In this document: positions 8,587 through 17,268 of the stretch, in pieces | Layout of the letters: each line of letters starts with the position of its first letter | How positions within the stretch are numbered: the first letter of the stretch is position 1 | From: an uncultured Thalassolituus sp. | GTDB lineage: Bacteria; Pseudomonadota; Gammaproteobacteria; Pseudomonadales; Oceanobacteraceae | DNA: 64,000 bases | NCBI RefSeq assembly: GCF_950066645.1 | Contig: NZ_CATMFB010000014.1 | Location: forward strand, 1 to 64,000 | Direction of reading: 5' to 3' | Made by a program: the position numbers and the translations under genes | The notes under the pieces: generated by a model | What the model was told of the DNA's origin: nothing | What the model saw: only the letters and a program-made list of their open reading frames with translations | Databases searched by the model: none

Positions 8587-10734
8587 ATGATTTACGAAGG
8601 TAAAGCCATCACGGTAACCCTGATCGACGGCGGAATCGCCGAACTGAAATTCGATCTGCAGGGCGAATCAGTAAACAAGTTCAACCGTGTAACACTGGAA
8701 GATCTGGACGCAGCTGTAAAAGCGATCCAGGGTAACAGCGATGTTAAAGGCGTACTTGTTACTTCAGGCAAAGACGTATTTATCGTAGGCGCGGACATCA
8801 CCGAATTCGGCACGACGTTCAAAGGCAGCGAAGAAGAAATCGCAAGCTGGACTCTCGAAGCCAACCAGATCTTCAACGCGGTTGAAGACCTCGAAGTTCC
8901 TACTCTGACTGCGATCAACGGCATCGCACTGGGTGGCGGTTTCGAAATGTGTCTGGCGACTGACATGCGTGTAATGTCTGAGAAAGCCAAAATCGGTCTG
9001 CCAGAAGTGAAACTGGGCCTCATGCCTGGCTTCGGTGGTACCGTTCGTCTGCCACGCGTTATTGGCGCAGACAACGCAATCGAATGGATCTGCATGGGTG
9101 CAGAGAACAAGCCTGAAAAAGCTCTGAAAGACGGTGCGGTTGACGCAGTTGTTGCAGCTGACAAGCTGAAGGAGCAGGCCGTTGAGATGCTGAAAGCGGC
9201 AATCGCTGGCGAGATCAACTGGCAGGCACGTCGCGAAGAGAAGAAAGCAAAGCTGAAGCTCAACGCGATGGAAGCCATGATGGTATTCGAAACTGCGAAA
9301 GGTTTCGTTGCGGGCCAGACCAAAGGTCACTACCCAGCGCCCATCGTTGCAATCAAGACTATGCAGAAAGCTGCAAACTCTCCACGCGACAAGGCTCTGG
9401 AAGCCGAAGCAAAAGGCTTCGCGCAACTGGCTAAAACTTCAGAGAGCAACGCTCTGATCGGTCTGTTCATGAACGACCAGCTGCTGAAGAAGAAAGCAAA
9501 AGACTACGACAAGAAAGCCAAGCCTACTAACAAGGCTGCGGTACTTGGCGCAGGTATCATGGGTGGCGGTATCGCTTATCAGTCTGCACTGAAAGGCACC
9601 CCAATCATGATGAAAGACATCAACGAAGCAGGTATCGAGCTGGGCTTGAACGAAGCCAACAAGCTGCTGGCCAAGCGCGTTGAGAAGAAGAAAATGAAGC
9701 CTGCTGCTATGGGTGAAGCGCTGAACCGCATTCGTCCTACTCTGTCTTACGGCGACTTCGGTGACGTAGACACTGTGGTAGAAGCCGTTGTTGAAAACCC
9801 GAAAGTGAAGAAAATGGTTCTGGCTGACCTGGAAGACCAGGTAACTGAAGACACCATCATTACTTCTAACACCTCGACTATCAGCATCGACCTGCTGGCA
9901 GCAGACCTGAAGCGTCCTGAGAACTTCCTGGGTATGCACTTCTTCAACCCAGTGCACATGATGCCTCTGGTAGAAGTTATCCGTGGTTCCAAGACCTCTG
10001 AAGAAGCGGTTGCTACCGTGGTTGCTTACGCGAAGAAAATGGGTAAAACCCCAATCGTTGTAAACGACTGCCCGGGCTTCCTGGTTAACCGTGTTCTGTT
10101 CCCTTACTTCGCTGGTTTCGCTGGCCTGGTTCGTGACGGTGGTGAATTCACCAAGATCGACAAAGTCATGGAGAAGTTCGGCTTCCCAATGGGTCCTGCT
10201 TACCTGCTTGACGTTGTTGGTATCGACACCGGCGTTCACGCTAACGAAGTAATGGCTGAAGGCTTCCCTGACCGTATGAAGGGCGACTTCAAGTCAGCCA
10301 TGGAAGTGATGTTCGAAAACGAACGTTACGGCCAGAAGAACGGCAAAGGTTTCTACGCATACGAAACCGACAAGAAAGGCAAGCCTAAGAAAGTTGTTGA
10401 TCCAACAACTTACGAGCTGATCAAGCCTGTTGTTGCCGACGCGAAAGACTTTGACGCAGAAGAAATCATCGCACGCTGCATGATTCCAATGTGTATCGAA
10501 GTAGCACGTTGTATTGAAGAAGGCATCGTAGACACTGCTGCTGAAGCAGATATGGGCCTGATCTTCGGTATCGGCTTCCCTCCATTCCGTGGTGGTGCGT
10601 GCCGTTACATGGATTCCATCGGTATGGCTGACTTCGTTGCTCTGTGCGACAAGTACGCTCACCTTGGCAATCTGTACAAAGCAACCGATCGCATGCGTGA
10701 AATGGCAGCGAACGGCGAAAGCTACTTCGGTTAA
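8587..10734 (+). CDS. fadB: Fatty acid oxidation complex alpha subunit FadB
   Basis: Bifunctional enoyl-CoA hydratase and 3-hydroxyacyl-CoA dehydrogenase of beta-oxidation, forming an alpha2beta2 complex with FadA in the cytoplasm. The N-terminal crotonase domain shows the oxyanion-hole motif [18 protein letters not shown] and the catalytic-Glu region [20 protein letters not shown]. The NAD domain has [15 protein letters not shown], followed by [17 protein letters not shown] with the catalytic His. The C-terminal HCDH repeats end with [16 protein letters not shown]. The start is ATG 8587, with GGAG 8 nt upstream; this gives 715 residues, the Pseudomonas FadB length. A TTG at 8584 is too close to the RBS. 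Codon use is strongly biased, as in highly expressed genes. fadA follows after 23 bp. Confidence 0.97.
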   Translation: MIYEGKAITVTLIDGGIAELKFDLQGESVNKFNRVTLEDLDAAVKAIQGNSDVKGVLVTSGKDVFIVGADITEFGTTFKGSEEEIASWTLEANQIFNAVEDLEVPTLTAINGIALGGGFEMCLATDMRVMSEKAKIGLPEVKLGLMPGFGGTVRLPRVIGADNAIEWICMGAENKPEKALKDGAVDAVVAADKLKEQAVEMLKAAIAGEINWQARREEKKAKLKLNAMEAMMVFETAKGFVAGQTKGHYPAPIVAIKTMQKAANSPRDKALEAEAKGFAQLAKTSESNALIGLFMNDQLLKKKAKDYDKKAKPTNKAAVLGAGIMGGGIAYQSALKGTPIMMKDINEAGIELGLNEANKLLAKRVEKKKMKPAAMGEALNRIRPTLSYGDFGDVDTVVEAVVENPKVKKMVLADLEDQVTEDTIITSNTSTISIDLLAADLKRPENFLGMHFFNPVHMMPLVEVIRGSKTSEEAVATVVAYAKKMGKTPIVVNDCPGFLVNRVLFPYFAGFAGLVRDGGEFTKIDKVMEKFGFPMGPAYLLDVVGIDTGVHANEVMAEGFPDRMKGDFKSAMEVMFENERYGQKNGKGFYAYETDKKGKPKKVVDPTTYELIKPVVADAKDFDAEEIIARCMIPMCIEVARCIEEGIVDTAAEADMGLIFGIGFPPFRGGACRYMDSIGMADFVALCDKYAHLGNLYKATDRMREMAANGESYFG

Positions 10735-10754
10735 TAGCGCACAGGAGAATTTAA

Positions 10755-11936
<1,182 letters not shown>

Positions 11937-11969
11937 GCGCTACTGCGCTCGCCTGACCTTTGTTAAAGG

Positions 11970-12065
11970 CTCTGAGTATGTGACTGCCATGGATGGCAGG
12001 AATGGAGATTTTGCAGGAGCAAAAATCTGCCTCATGTAGGACAACTACACTCCGCATGCTCAGAG
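11970..12065. repeat. 96-bp cloverleaf-like palindromic element after fadA
   Basis: CTCTGAGTATG (11970-11980) and CATGCTCAGAG (12055-12065) form an 11-bp outer stem with one mismatch. It encloses three hairpins: CTGCCAT/ATGGCAG (11984-11999), AGATTTTGC/GCAAAAATCT (12006-12028) and TGTAG/CTACA (12035-12049). No ORF is present. It could be a repetitive intergenic element or a processed 3' UTR structure of fadA mRNA. A second GC-rich structured stretch follows up to the terminator at 12126. Confidence 0.6.
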
Positions 12066-12125
12066 ATCTTTGCCTCGGTCAGCCATCGCTCGCGACGCGC
12101 TCCTAACCCGAGACGTTGCATAAAG

Positions 12126-12149
12126 AACCGGCCACTTGGCCGGTTTTTT
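12126..12149 (+). terminator. Rho-independent terminator of fadBA
   Basis: AACCGGCC, a 4-nt loop ACTT, GGCCGGTT, running into a T-run. This is an 8-bp perfect stem with a classic U-tract, 190 bp after the fadA stop. Confidence 0.85.
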
Positions 12150-12179
12150 GTGGGTGGGATTTGGGTGAGGGTGGGGATC

Positions 12180-12213
12180 TGTAGGAGCGAATCAGCCGGA
12201 GGCTATTCGCGAT
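12180..12213. repeat. REP-like palindrome (TGTAGGAGCGAAT...ATTCGCGAT)
   Basis: TGTAGGAGCGAAT pairs with ATTCGC across CAGCCGGAGGCT, with GCC/GGC extending the stem. The head TGTAGGAGCG and tail CGCGAT strongly resemble the Pseudomonas REP consensus. Only one copy is seen in this window. Confidence 0.5.
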
Positions 12214-12261
12214 ATTGTTTTTACTCCCCCGGATCTTGATACTCAATGTCACATGAGAAAT

Positions 12262-12281
12262 AACTGGGTATATAAACAGTA
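12262..12281. promoter_or_regulatory. LexA (SOS)-box-like sequence
   Basis: AACTGGGTATATAAACAGTA matches the gammaproteobacterial LexA box TACTGTATATATATACAGTA at 16 of 20 positions, keeping CTG and CAG with N10. TGAGAAATA and TATTTCTCA (12254-12290) flank it as a further dyad. No recA, lexA or polymerase gene is near; the next gene is the cassette at 12613. Integron integrase promoters often carry LexA boxes, so this could be a relic of one, but no integrase is present. A 38-codon frame starting ATG 12253 runs through it with no good RBS. Confidence 0.45.
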
Positions 12282-12438
12282 TATTTCTCAGCAGGCCGCA
12301 AATCGTGCGCGTTTGAACGAACAGAAGAAAACGAGCCTGCTCAATATGAAATCTATCAATAAAGAATAACCTTTATAAATCAGATAGTTGAAAACACGGG
12401 TGGAGTGATAGTGTGCCAAATGTAAAGGCGACACCGGG

Positions 12439-12560
12439 GTGCAAACGAGCACGCACGTATTTACACTGACAAAAGGCGTCGCCTGAGGCACTTTTCATAG
12501 TGGTGGTGGGGAGTTATGCTCGGAACGTCAATAGGGACACAGGTGTGCAAATGAGCACGC
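12439..12560. repeat. Pair of 16-bp direct repeats GTGCAAAYGAGCACGC
   Basis: GTGCAAACGAGCACGC (12439-12454) and GTGCAAATGAGCACGC (12545-12560) differ at one base. Each is preceded by GACAC, and each can form a GTGC/GCAC hairpin. They lie 106 bp apart. GTTATGC (12513) and GTTATGT (12573) nearby resemble attC/attI recombination cores, so this may be the damaged left boundary of the cassette array. The gap 11937-12612 holds no other supported gene. Confidence 0.45.
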
Positions 12561-12612
12561 TCACGAATAAACTGTTATGTGTTCGAATTCGAATCAAGCG
12601 GAGTTTCAACGT

Positions 12613-13164
12613 ATGGGTAACTATTATTCGTTTGTTGGCGGTGAAGAAGGTCTGTGGGAAGTTACCAGTTGCGAAGCAATTGTTGGTGATCCACTAGAAA
12701 AAGTAAAAAGACTAGACATGGTAAACCTACCTGCTGCATCACTCACTGATCGTGGTGTATGGGTACTTCAAGGCTTCACCAGTAATCTACGGTATGCTGA
12801 GCGCCACGAAGTTGAAAAATTAAAAGCCATTCAGGAAGGGTTAAATCGGTCGTCAGCAACATGTGCTGCGCTCATTCCGATAAAGAAAAGTGCAGCATGG
12901 TGGGCTTTGTCTCAGGACGAGAGGCGAGAAATATTCGAAGCTCAGTCGCACCATACAGAAATCGGATTAGCCTATCTTCCTGAAGTGGCCAGACAGTTAC
13001 ACCATTGCCGAGATTTAGGAGAGCCATTCGATTTTGTTACATGGTTTGAATTTGCGCCTGAACATACTGATGAGTTCAATAAGTTGTTGGTCAGCCTACG
13101 AGCTACACCGGAGTGGGAGTTCGTAGAGCGTGAAGTAGATATACGTCTGATCAAGCATGGCTAA
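12613..13164 (+). CDS. Cassette gene 1: chlorite-dismutase-family-like protein
   Basis: 183 residues, cytoplasmic, no signal peptide. The C-terminal half, from WWALSQDERREIFEAQSHH through YLPEVARQLHHC, DFVTWFEFAPEH and LVSLRATPEW, reads like the chlorite dismutase/Dyp-related fold. That family's genuine members bind heme and degrade chlorite, while many divergent members have unknown roles. Function is not proven. The start is ATG 12613, with GGAG 9 nt upstream; an ATG at 12577 lies inside the probable recombination core. An attC site begins 42 nt after the stop, so this is an integron-type gene cassette. Confidence 0.65.
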   Translation: MGNYYSFVGGEEGLWEVTSCEAIVGDPLEKVKRLDMVNLPAASLTDRGVWVLQGFTSNLRYAERHEVEKLKAIQEGLNRSSATCAALIPIKKSAAWWALSQDERREIFEAQSHHTEIGLAYLPEVARQLHHCRDLGEPFDFVTWFEFAPEHTDEFNKLLVSLRATPEWEFVEREVDIRLIKHG

Positions 13165-13206
13165 CCTACAAAGACTTTTTGTTATCAACTCAGAAGTTAG
13201 ACAGTC

Positions 13207-13315
13207 ACATAACAAGTTGCTGCTGCGGACGTGGCATATTTGGCAACCTTTGTTGCGCTGCTTCGCAGGCAAAAAGGCCGCCAAATATGCCACGCCGTAG
13301 AGCAAGGCGTTACAT
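13207..13315 (+). other. Integron attC site 1 (109 bp)
   Basis: Ends are ACATAAC (13207-13213) and GTTACAT (13309-13315), giving TAAC/GTTA cores. Then come 3-nt unpaired spacers (AAG/GGC) and L boxes TTGCT/AGCAA. CTGCGG/CCGTAG pair next, with an extrahelical A (13229). A perfect 15-bp stem follows, CGTGGCATATTTGGC/GCCAAATATGCCACG. This is the folded bottom-strand architecture that integrases recognise. It sits between two short same-strand ORFs, as expected of a cassette junction. Confidence 0.85.
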
Positions 13316-13329
13316 TTATTGAGTGTCCA

Positions 13330-13872
13330 ATGAGTCGAATTTACAAATCCAATCATTCGGATGGAATAACGATAAAGATAGGATCTACCAAGCCGGGAAT
13401 ACTAATAGTTATTTTTGGCGTTTTTTGGTTGACTGGTTGGTGGGCCGGTTTAGTTGCTGTATTGAGTAGCTTGATTGAGCAAACCGCAGGTATTCAGACA
13501 CCTTTAATCCTTGTCTGGGCTGTGGGGTGGTTTTTTGCAGGATGCTTATTTGTTTTCCTGTCAGTTTGGCACATGTATGGTTACGAGAGGATTCGAGTCA
13601 AGAAGCATGGACTTGTTATTGATTACGTTCTTCTTGGGTTCTCTTTTGGGAGAAAGTTTAGGGATGATATAGAGAAGTGCACTAATCTACGTGCGGTTGG
13701 ATACTTTGATGGTCACAAAAATAATTCTTCTTGGCTATACAATGTTATGGGAATTGGTGATGGCGTGATTACTTTCGAATACTTATCTCAAAGGTTTCGT
13801 TTTGGTAGGTTTTTGAGTGAGACCGAAGCAGACGAAGTAGTGTGTCTATTGAAACCCTACTTTAAAATGTAA
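13330..13872 (+). CDS. Cassette gene 2: hypothetical two-TM membrane protein
   Basis: 180 residues. Two long hydrophobic segments (about 23-50 and 59-83) are followed by a soluble beta-rich part with a PH-like pattern (GYERIRVKKHGLVIDYVLLG; ITFEYLSQRFRFGRFLSETE). I do not recognise a function. I take ATG 13330, 15 bp after attC site 1, because longer frames would start inside the attC. The TAA stop (13870-13872) is part of the next attC (TGTAAC), the tight packing typical of cassettes. GC content is lower than in the flanking core genes. Confidence 0.7.
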   Translation: MSRIYKSNHSDGITIKIGSTKPGILIVIFGVFWLTGWWAGLVAVLSSLIEQTAGIQTPLILVWAVGWFFAGCLFVFLSVWHMYGYERIRVKKHGLVIDYVLLGFSFGRKFRDDIEKCTNLRAVGYFDGHKNNSSWLYNVMGIGDGVITFEYLSQRFRFGRFLSETEADEVVCLLKPYFKM

Positions 13873-13936
13873 CAAGAAGTTGGTGTTTGCCCCTGTGGGG
13901 GCGGGACGCTTCGCGCCCCACAACTTAGCGTTATAG
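13867..13936 (+). other. Integron attC site 2 (70 bp)
   Basis: R boxes are ATGTAAC (13867-13873) and GTTATAG (13930-13936). The unpaired spacers are AAG and AGC. The L stem AAGTT-G-GTG pairs with CAC-AACTT, leaving one extrahelical G (13882). The variable centre holds GC-rich hairpins (GCCCCTGTGGGGGC). It overlaps the stop codon of cassette gene 2 and ends 20 bp before the next ORF. Confidence 0.85.
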
Positions 13937-13955
13937 CTACAAGGAATATTCAGCA

Positions 13956-14423
13956 ATGTATAAAAATAAATTTATAGCATTCATCGACATTCTAGGATTT
14001 GGGTCATTAGTTGAAAAAAGTGCTGACATTCCTGATATAGCAGAAAGTATTCAAGATGCTTTAGTCTCAATGAATCCCAAGCTTCTCCATCAAACAATGT
14101 TCGGTTCACTTCACGAAGAAAAAATACCAGAAGAGAGAATGGAACATGCACAAATGGTACTGGCCCGAATGAATCTTAATATGAGCAAAATGCACCCCGT
14201 CACTATTTCATATTTTTCAGATAGCCTAGTACTCTCTGCTGAAGCTGATGATGTGATTGCATCGCAGACTATTCTTGAACTATTAGCAAAGTTAAGCATC
14301 AAGTTATGGGATGAGCACTCGCTACTGCTTCGTGGAGGAGTGACATTGGGTAAGTTAGTACATATAGAAAACGGTCCTTTATTCGGTCCATCTATGAATA
14401 GAGCGTATTACCTAGCGTACTAA
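13956..14423 (+). pseudogene. Cassette gene 3, 3'-truncated: nucleotide-cyclase-like domain protein
   Basis: 155 codons remain. FIAFIDILGFGSLVE (metal-binding Asp), TISYFSDSLVLSAE and LLLRGGVTLGKLVHIENGPL follow the order of class III cyclase/GGDEF-like catalytic folds seen in small stand-alone proteins. The reading frame breaks at NRAYYLAY, where a GGACACCCAC-type repeat begins (14419). The repeat supplies the TAA stop, and no attC or remaining 3' part follows. I infer that arrival of the transposase element cut the gene. The remaining fragment may be inactive. Confidence 0.65.
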
Positions 14424-14500
14424 TAGGACACCCACGTTAGTACCTTTACTAATAGGACACCCACGTAAAAACTAATACAAAAACTAATAGGACACCCACG
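14419..14500 (+). repeat. Three tandem copies of ACTAATAGGACACCCACG
   Basis: Copies lie at 14419-14436, 14448-14465 and 14483-14500. The first and third continue as TTAGTACCTT. A fourth copy starts at 14725. This is the left-end motif of the transposase element, stacked three times at the point where cassette gene 3 is broken. Confidence 0.8.
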
Positions 14501-14724
14501 TTAGTACCTTCGCCTGATTGTTCGAAAATTGACCTATGCTAGGCTGGCGGTTCATTCGTTGAAGGATCAACGCCATGCCTAAGCCTCGAAATCAGCAGAT
14601 CTCCCTGGACGCTACCCCTTACTATCACTGTATTTCCCGTTGTGTTCGGCGGGCCTTCCTGTGCGGTACAGATACAACGACAGGGCAGAGCTATGAACAC
14701 CGCCGTGGGTGGCTCGAAGAGAAT
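14483..14724 (+). pseudogene. 242-bp tandem duplicate of the transposase element's 5' end
   Basis: This stretch repeats almost base for base at 14725-14966: the motif ACTAATAGGACACC, the same leader, the ATG (14575 here, 14817 there) and about 49 codons of the transposase. Only a handful of substitutions separate them. The fragment stops in CTCGAAGA, where the full copy begins. The missing 3' part is not found after the full copy, so this is a tandem duplication rather than a simple nested insertion. Confidence 0.8.
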
Positions 14725-14816
14725 ACTAATAGGACACCCACGTTAGTACCTTCGCCTGATTGTTCGAAAATTGACCTATGCTAGGCTGGCGTTTCATTCG
14801 TTGAAGGATCAACGCC

Positions 14817-15812
14817 ATGCCTAAGCCAAGAAATCAGCAGATCTCCCTGGACGCTACCCCTTACTATCACTGTATTTCCCGTTGTGTTCGGCGGGCCTTC
14901 CTGTGCGGTACAGATACAACGACAGGGCAGAGCTATGAACACCGCCGGGGCTGGCTCGAAGAAAAGCTACTGGCTCTGCCACAGACGTTTGCCATCAATA
15001 TCGCAGCCTATGCGATCATGAGTAACCACTACCATGTCGTTCTGTATATCGACAAAAAGCAGGCTGATGAATGGACGGATATCGAGGTGGTTGAGCGTTG
15101 GCATTCTCTGTTCAAGGGGAATCTCTTTTCTCAGAAATTTCTCAGAGGCGATACTCTCGATTCGGCGCAGCGGGCTCGTTTGCAGATGATCATAGAAGAG
15201 TGGCGCTCACGCTTATGCGATATCAGCTGGTTTATGCGGATTCTGAACGAAGCGATTGCCCGTGAAGCGAATCAGGAAGACCAGTGTTCAGGCCGATTCT
15301 GGGAAGGTCGTTTTAAGTCTCAAGCTTTGTTGGATGATGCCGCTCTGGCGGCTTGCATGGCCTATGTTGATCTGAATCCAGTGCGTGCTCAAATGGCAGA
15401 CACGCCTGAGCAGTCGGAGCATACGTCCATCAAGAAACGGGCAGAAAAGGCTAAGAGAGCGACGCAGGCAAATCATCCAAACCAACAGGTGAAGGAACTG
15501 CATCCTTTTGTAGGAAATCCGCGCCAGAATTTGCCAAAGGGGATTCAGATGCGTCTGACGGATTATCTGGAGTTGGTTGACTGGACAGGGCGGGTTCTCA
15601 GAGACGACAAGCGTGGAGCGATTTCTCAGAACGCTGAGGATATTCTCACGAGGCTTGGAGTGGATGATTCGCAGTGGCTGACAATGGCATCTGAGTTTGA
15701 ACAGTGCTTTAAGACGTTTGCAGGAAATGAACAACGACTCCGCAGTGCCTGCGATGCGATGAACTACCAAAGAGCTTCAGGGTTAGGTGACTGCCGTAGG
15801 CTGCTTGGATAA
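14817..15812 (+). CDS. REP-associated tyrosine transposase-like protein (Y1/HUH family)
   Basis: 331 residues. The Y1 transposase core opens with YYHCISRCVRRAFLCG, carries the metal-binding HUH-type pair in NHYHVVLY (His71 and His73) and the likely nucleophile Tyr183 in AYVDLNPVRA. GRFWEGRFKSQAL between them is typical of this family, and the C-terminal third is specific to the longer subgroup. Such enzymes nick single-stranded DNA at hairpin ends; RAYTs are tied to spread of REP palindromes. All motifs are intact, so it may be active. The start ATG follows GAAGGATCAACGCC. A terminator-like hairpin follows at 15842. Confidence 0.85.
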   Translation: MPKPRNQQISLDATPYYHCISRCVRRAFLCGTDTTTGQSYEHRRGWLEEKLLALPQTFAINIAAYAIMSNHYHVVLYIDKKQADEWTDIEVVERWHSLFKGNLFSQKFLRGDTLDSAQRARLQMIIEEWRSRLCDISWFMRILNEAIAREANQEDQCSGRFWEGRFKSQALLDDAALAACMAYVDLNPVRAQMADTPEQSEHTSIKKRAEKAKRATQANHPNQQVKELHPFVGNPRQNLPKGIQMRLTDYLELVDWTGRVLRDDKRGAISQNAEDILTRLGVDDSQWLTMASEFEQCFKTFAGNEQRLRSACDAMNYQRASGLGDCRRLLG

Positions 15813-15841
15813 CTCTTTACATAATTTTCATTTGTGACCAG

Positions 15842-15862
15842 GCCAGCGGATGCTGGCTTTCT
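15842..15862 (+). terminator. Terminator after the transposase gene
   Basis: GCCAGC, loop GGAT, GCTGGC, then TTTCTT. This is a 6-bp GC-rich stem with a short T-rich tail, 30 bp after the stop codon. Confidence 0.6.
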
Positions 15863-15990
15863 TCGTACCCTAACTATCATCAATCCCGCTGATTCTCAAT
15901 GACGAACTATTCAGTTCGTAGAATTTATGACGTTGGAACTGAAGTTATATCGTTTTGGAACTGCTACGGATGTTTTCCCTAAAGTGGGTG

Positions 15991-16070
15991 TCCATGTAGC
16001 CCTGATGTAGCCCGTGTAGCTCCATGTAGCCCCATGTAGCCCCATGTAGCCCCATGTAGCCCCATGTAGC
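15991..16070. repeat. Eight head-to-tail 10-bp repeats (CATGTAGCCC)
   Basis: Starting at the end of the right-end GTGTCC motif, the unit TCCATGTAGC/CCCATGTAGC recurs every 10 bp for about eight units (five identical or nearly so), decaying to GTAGTCCTGCCCTGTAGCC by 16090. The period equals one helical turn. A cousin with GATTAGCCC units follows the second right end at 16965-16990. The rest of 15813-16200 has no gene. Confidence 0.85.
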
Positions 16071-16200
16071 CCGTAGTCCTGCCCTGTAGCCGCTAAGAAC
16101 TGTCATAAAGATCCGATAAAATGTATATTGGCAGAACAAACGTGGTTAACTATTAGGACATGCTCTCGTTCTGACGAGAATTAATCGAAAGGAATCGTAT

Positions 16201-16833
16201 ATGCGATTTAAATTATCTTTTTTGTTGTTACTCAGTTTGATTGTATCGGGTTGTGGTGGAGATAAATCCGACGGCTCATTGCCTGACATGGAGTTTGGCG
16301 GTAAATCAAACTATGTATTATCTGACTTTGACCTCAACAATGAAGTAAGGTACTGGGAAATAAGAATGGGTCCTCTCCCTCAAAGCGAATGGCGAGATGA
16401 GATCGGATATTTGTACGAGTATGATGTGCTATATCAGTTCGACGAAACAGGATTGGCATCACTCTCAGAACAAGAGGTGCAGAACCTAAATGATGTTGAC
16501 TCCCAGTACGGTTTTTCATCTGAGTGTTTACCTGATTACTGTCCTATTTACGGCGTATCAGTCCAGGGTGGCTCGGTTGTTGTCATTGCCTCGGATCAAG
16601 AGCTTCTCGATTTTTTTGGTACCATTAATACGCATGCCGAGTTGGATGTTTGGTTGTGGGCGAAAAGTTATCAAGCTAGATATTATCAAGAAGTAGAGGG
16701 CGGCTATATGGTTGTTGTAGCTTGGGATAATTTGTGTGGTACAAGTGGAGAAGATCTGATTTTCGTGGATCATAATGGAGTTATAACTAAACAACGAGAA
16801 ATTTCTAGAGAAAGTTATAGCGGCTGTGTTTAG
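16201..16833 (+). CDS. Hypothetical lipoprotein
   Basis: 210 residues. The N-terminus MRFKLSFLLLLSLIVSGCGG is a lipoprotein signal with lipobox VSGC (Cys18). The mature part is acidic and Tyr/Trp-rich, and I recognise no family. AAAGGA lies 7 nt before the ATG. AT-rich composition and position between two element copies suggest acquired DNA. A decayed element motif (ACTATTAGGACATGC) lies just upstream at 16149. Confidence 0.7.
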   Translation: MRFKLSFLLLLSLIVSGCGGDKSDGSLPDMEFGGKSNYVLSDFDLNNEVRYWEIRMGPLPQSEWRDEIGYLYEYDVLYQFDETGLASLSEQEVQNLNDVDSQYGFSSECLPDYCPIYGVSVQGGSVVVIASDQELLDFFGTINTHAELDVWLWAKSYQARYYQEVEGGYMVVVAWDNLCGTSGEDLIFVDHNGVITKQREISRESYSGCV

Positions 16834-16848
16834 CACCGAATACAGAAT

Positions 16849-17015
16849 ACTAATAGGACACCCTCGTTAGGATCGATAGCAGCCTTAATTATGTAGCTCG
16901 ATAGGACATCCATAGTAGTACTGGTTTTGGAACTGCTATTGATATTCTAGGTAAAGTGGGTGTCTGATTAGCCCGTGATTAGCCCGATTAGTCCTTAGTC
17001 CTAGAGTGGGTGTCC
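16849..17015. mobile_element. Non-autonomous (MITE-like) derivative of the RAYT element
   Basis: The left motif ACTAATAGGACACCCTCGTTAG (16849-16870) is followed by a second one, ATAGGACATCCATAGTAGTAC (about 16896). The right end GTTTTGGAACTGCTA (16924-16938) through AAAGTGGGTGTC (16953-16964) matches the autonomous element's right end (15952-15993) closely. GATTAGCCC units and another AGAGTGGGTGTCC (17003-17015) close it. No ORF is inside, so it would depend on the neighbouring transposase. Confidence 0.6.
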
Positions 17016-17064
17016 ATGTAGCCCTGTTGAAAACAACGCAACTCTTACTGATGGGAGTTATCAG

Positions 17065-17268
17065 ATGATAGCATTAGATATTGCTACGCTTATGGCTGAT
17101 GCAGCCTTCAAGAAACTATCTGTAGGAGTCTTTCTGATTTCAGAGGACTCGGGTGAAATATTAACTGTGAATATATTAAATAACTCTGCGAATTTTGCTG
17201 CAGACAGAATGATTACGGCTGATGATTGGAGATGTTGCCACTCTAATGATTATGGAACCGAAAAATGA
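17065..17268 (+). CDS. Small hypothetical protein
   Basis: 67 residues with no recognisable domain. GGGAG lies 7 nt before the ATG, and its TGA overlaps the ATG of the next gene (ATGA), so the pair is probably co-translated. AT-rich. It begins 50 bp after the MITE-like element. Its reality rests on the RBS and the coupling. Confidence 0.45.
   Translation: MIALDIATLMADAAFKKLSVGVFLISEDSGEILTVNILNNSANFAADRMITADDWRCCHSNDYGTEK

Larger units (their letters stand above)
14725..16090 (+). mobile_element. RAYT-type (Y1 transposase) element with inverted GGACACCCAC end motifs
   Basis: The left end ACTAATAGGACACCCACG (14725) and the right-side motif AAAGTGGGTGTCC (15981-15993) are inverted copies around one transposase gene. 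The right end continues into a CATGTAGCCC decamer array. A second copy of both ends, without the gene, is at 16849-17015, so the ends move or copy as a unit. The exact right boundary is uncertain. Confidence 0.6.

Noticed and set aside
12253-12369. 38-codon frame (MRNNWVYKQYISQQ...) over the LexA-like box
   Set aside because: No clear Shine-Dalgarno and no recognisable protein; kept only as a note in the LexA entry.
12288-12491. Minus-strand 67-codon frame that might be an integrase remnant
   Set aside because: The translation shows none of the tyrosine recombinase motifs and overlaps repeats.
15991-16070. CRISPR array
   Set aside because: The repeats are 10 bp, head to tail with no spacers, and no cas genes are near.
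15945-16139. Minus-strand 64-codon frame with repeated GYM-type residues
   Set aside because: It is a translation of the 10-bp DNA repeat array, not a gene.
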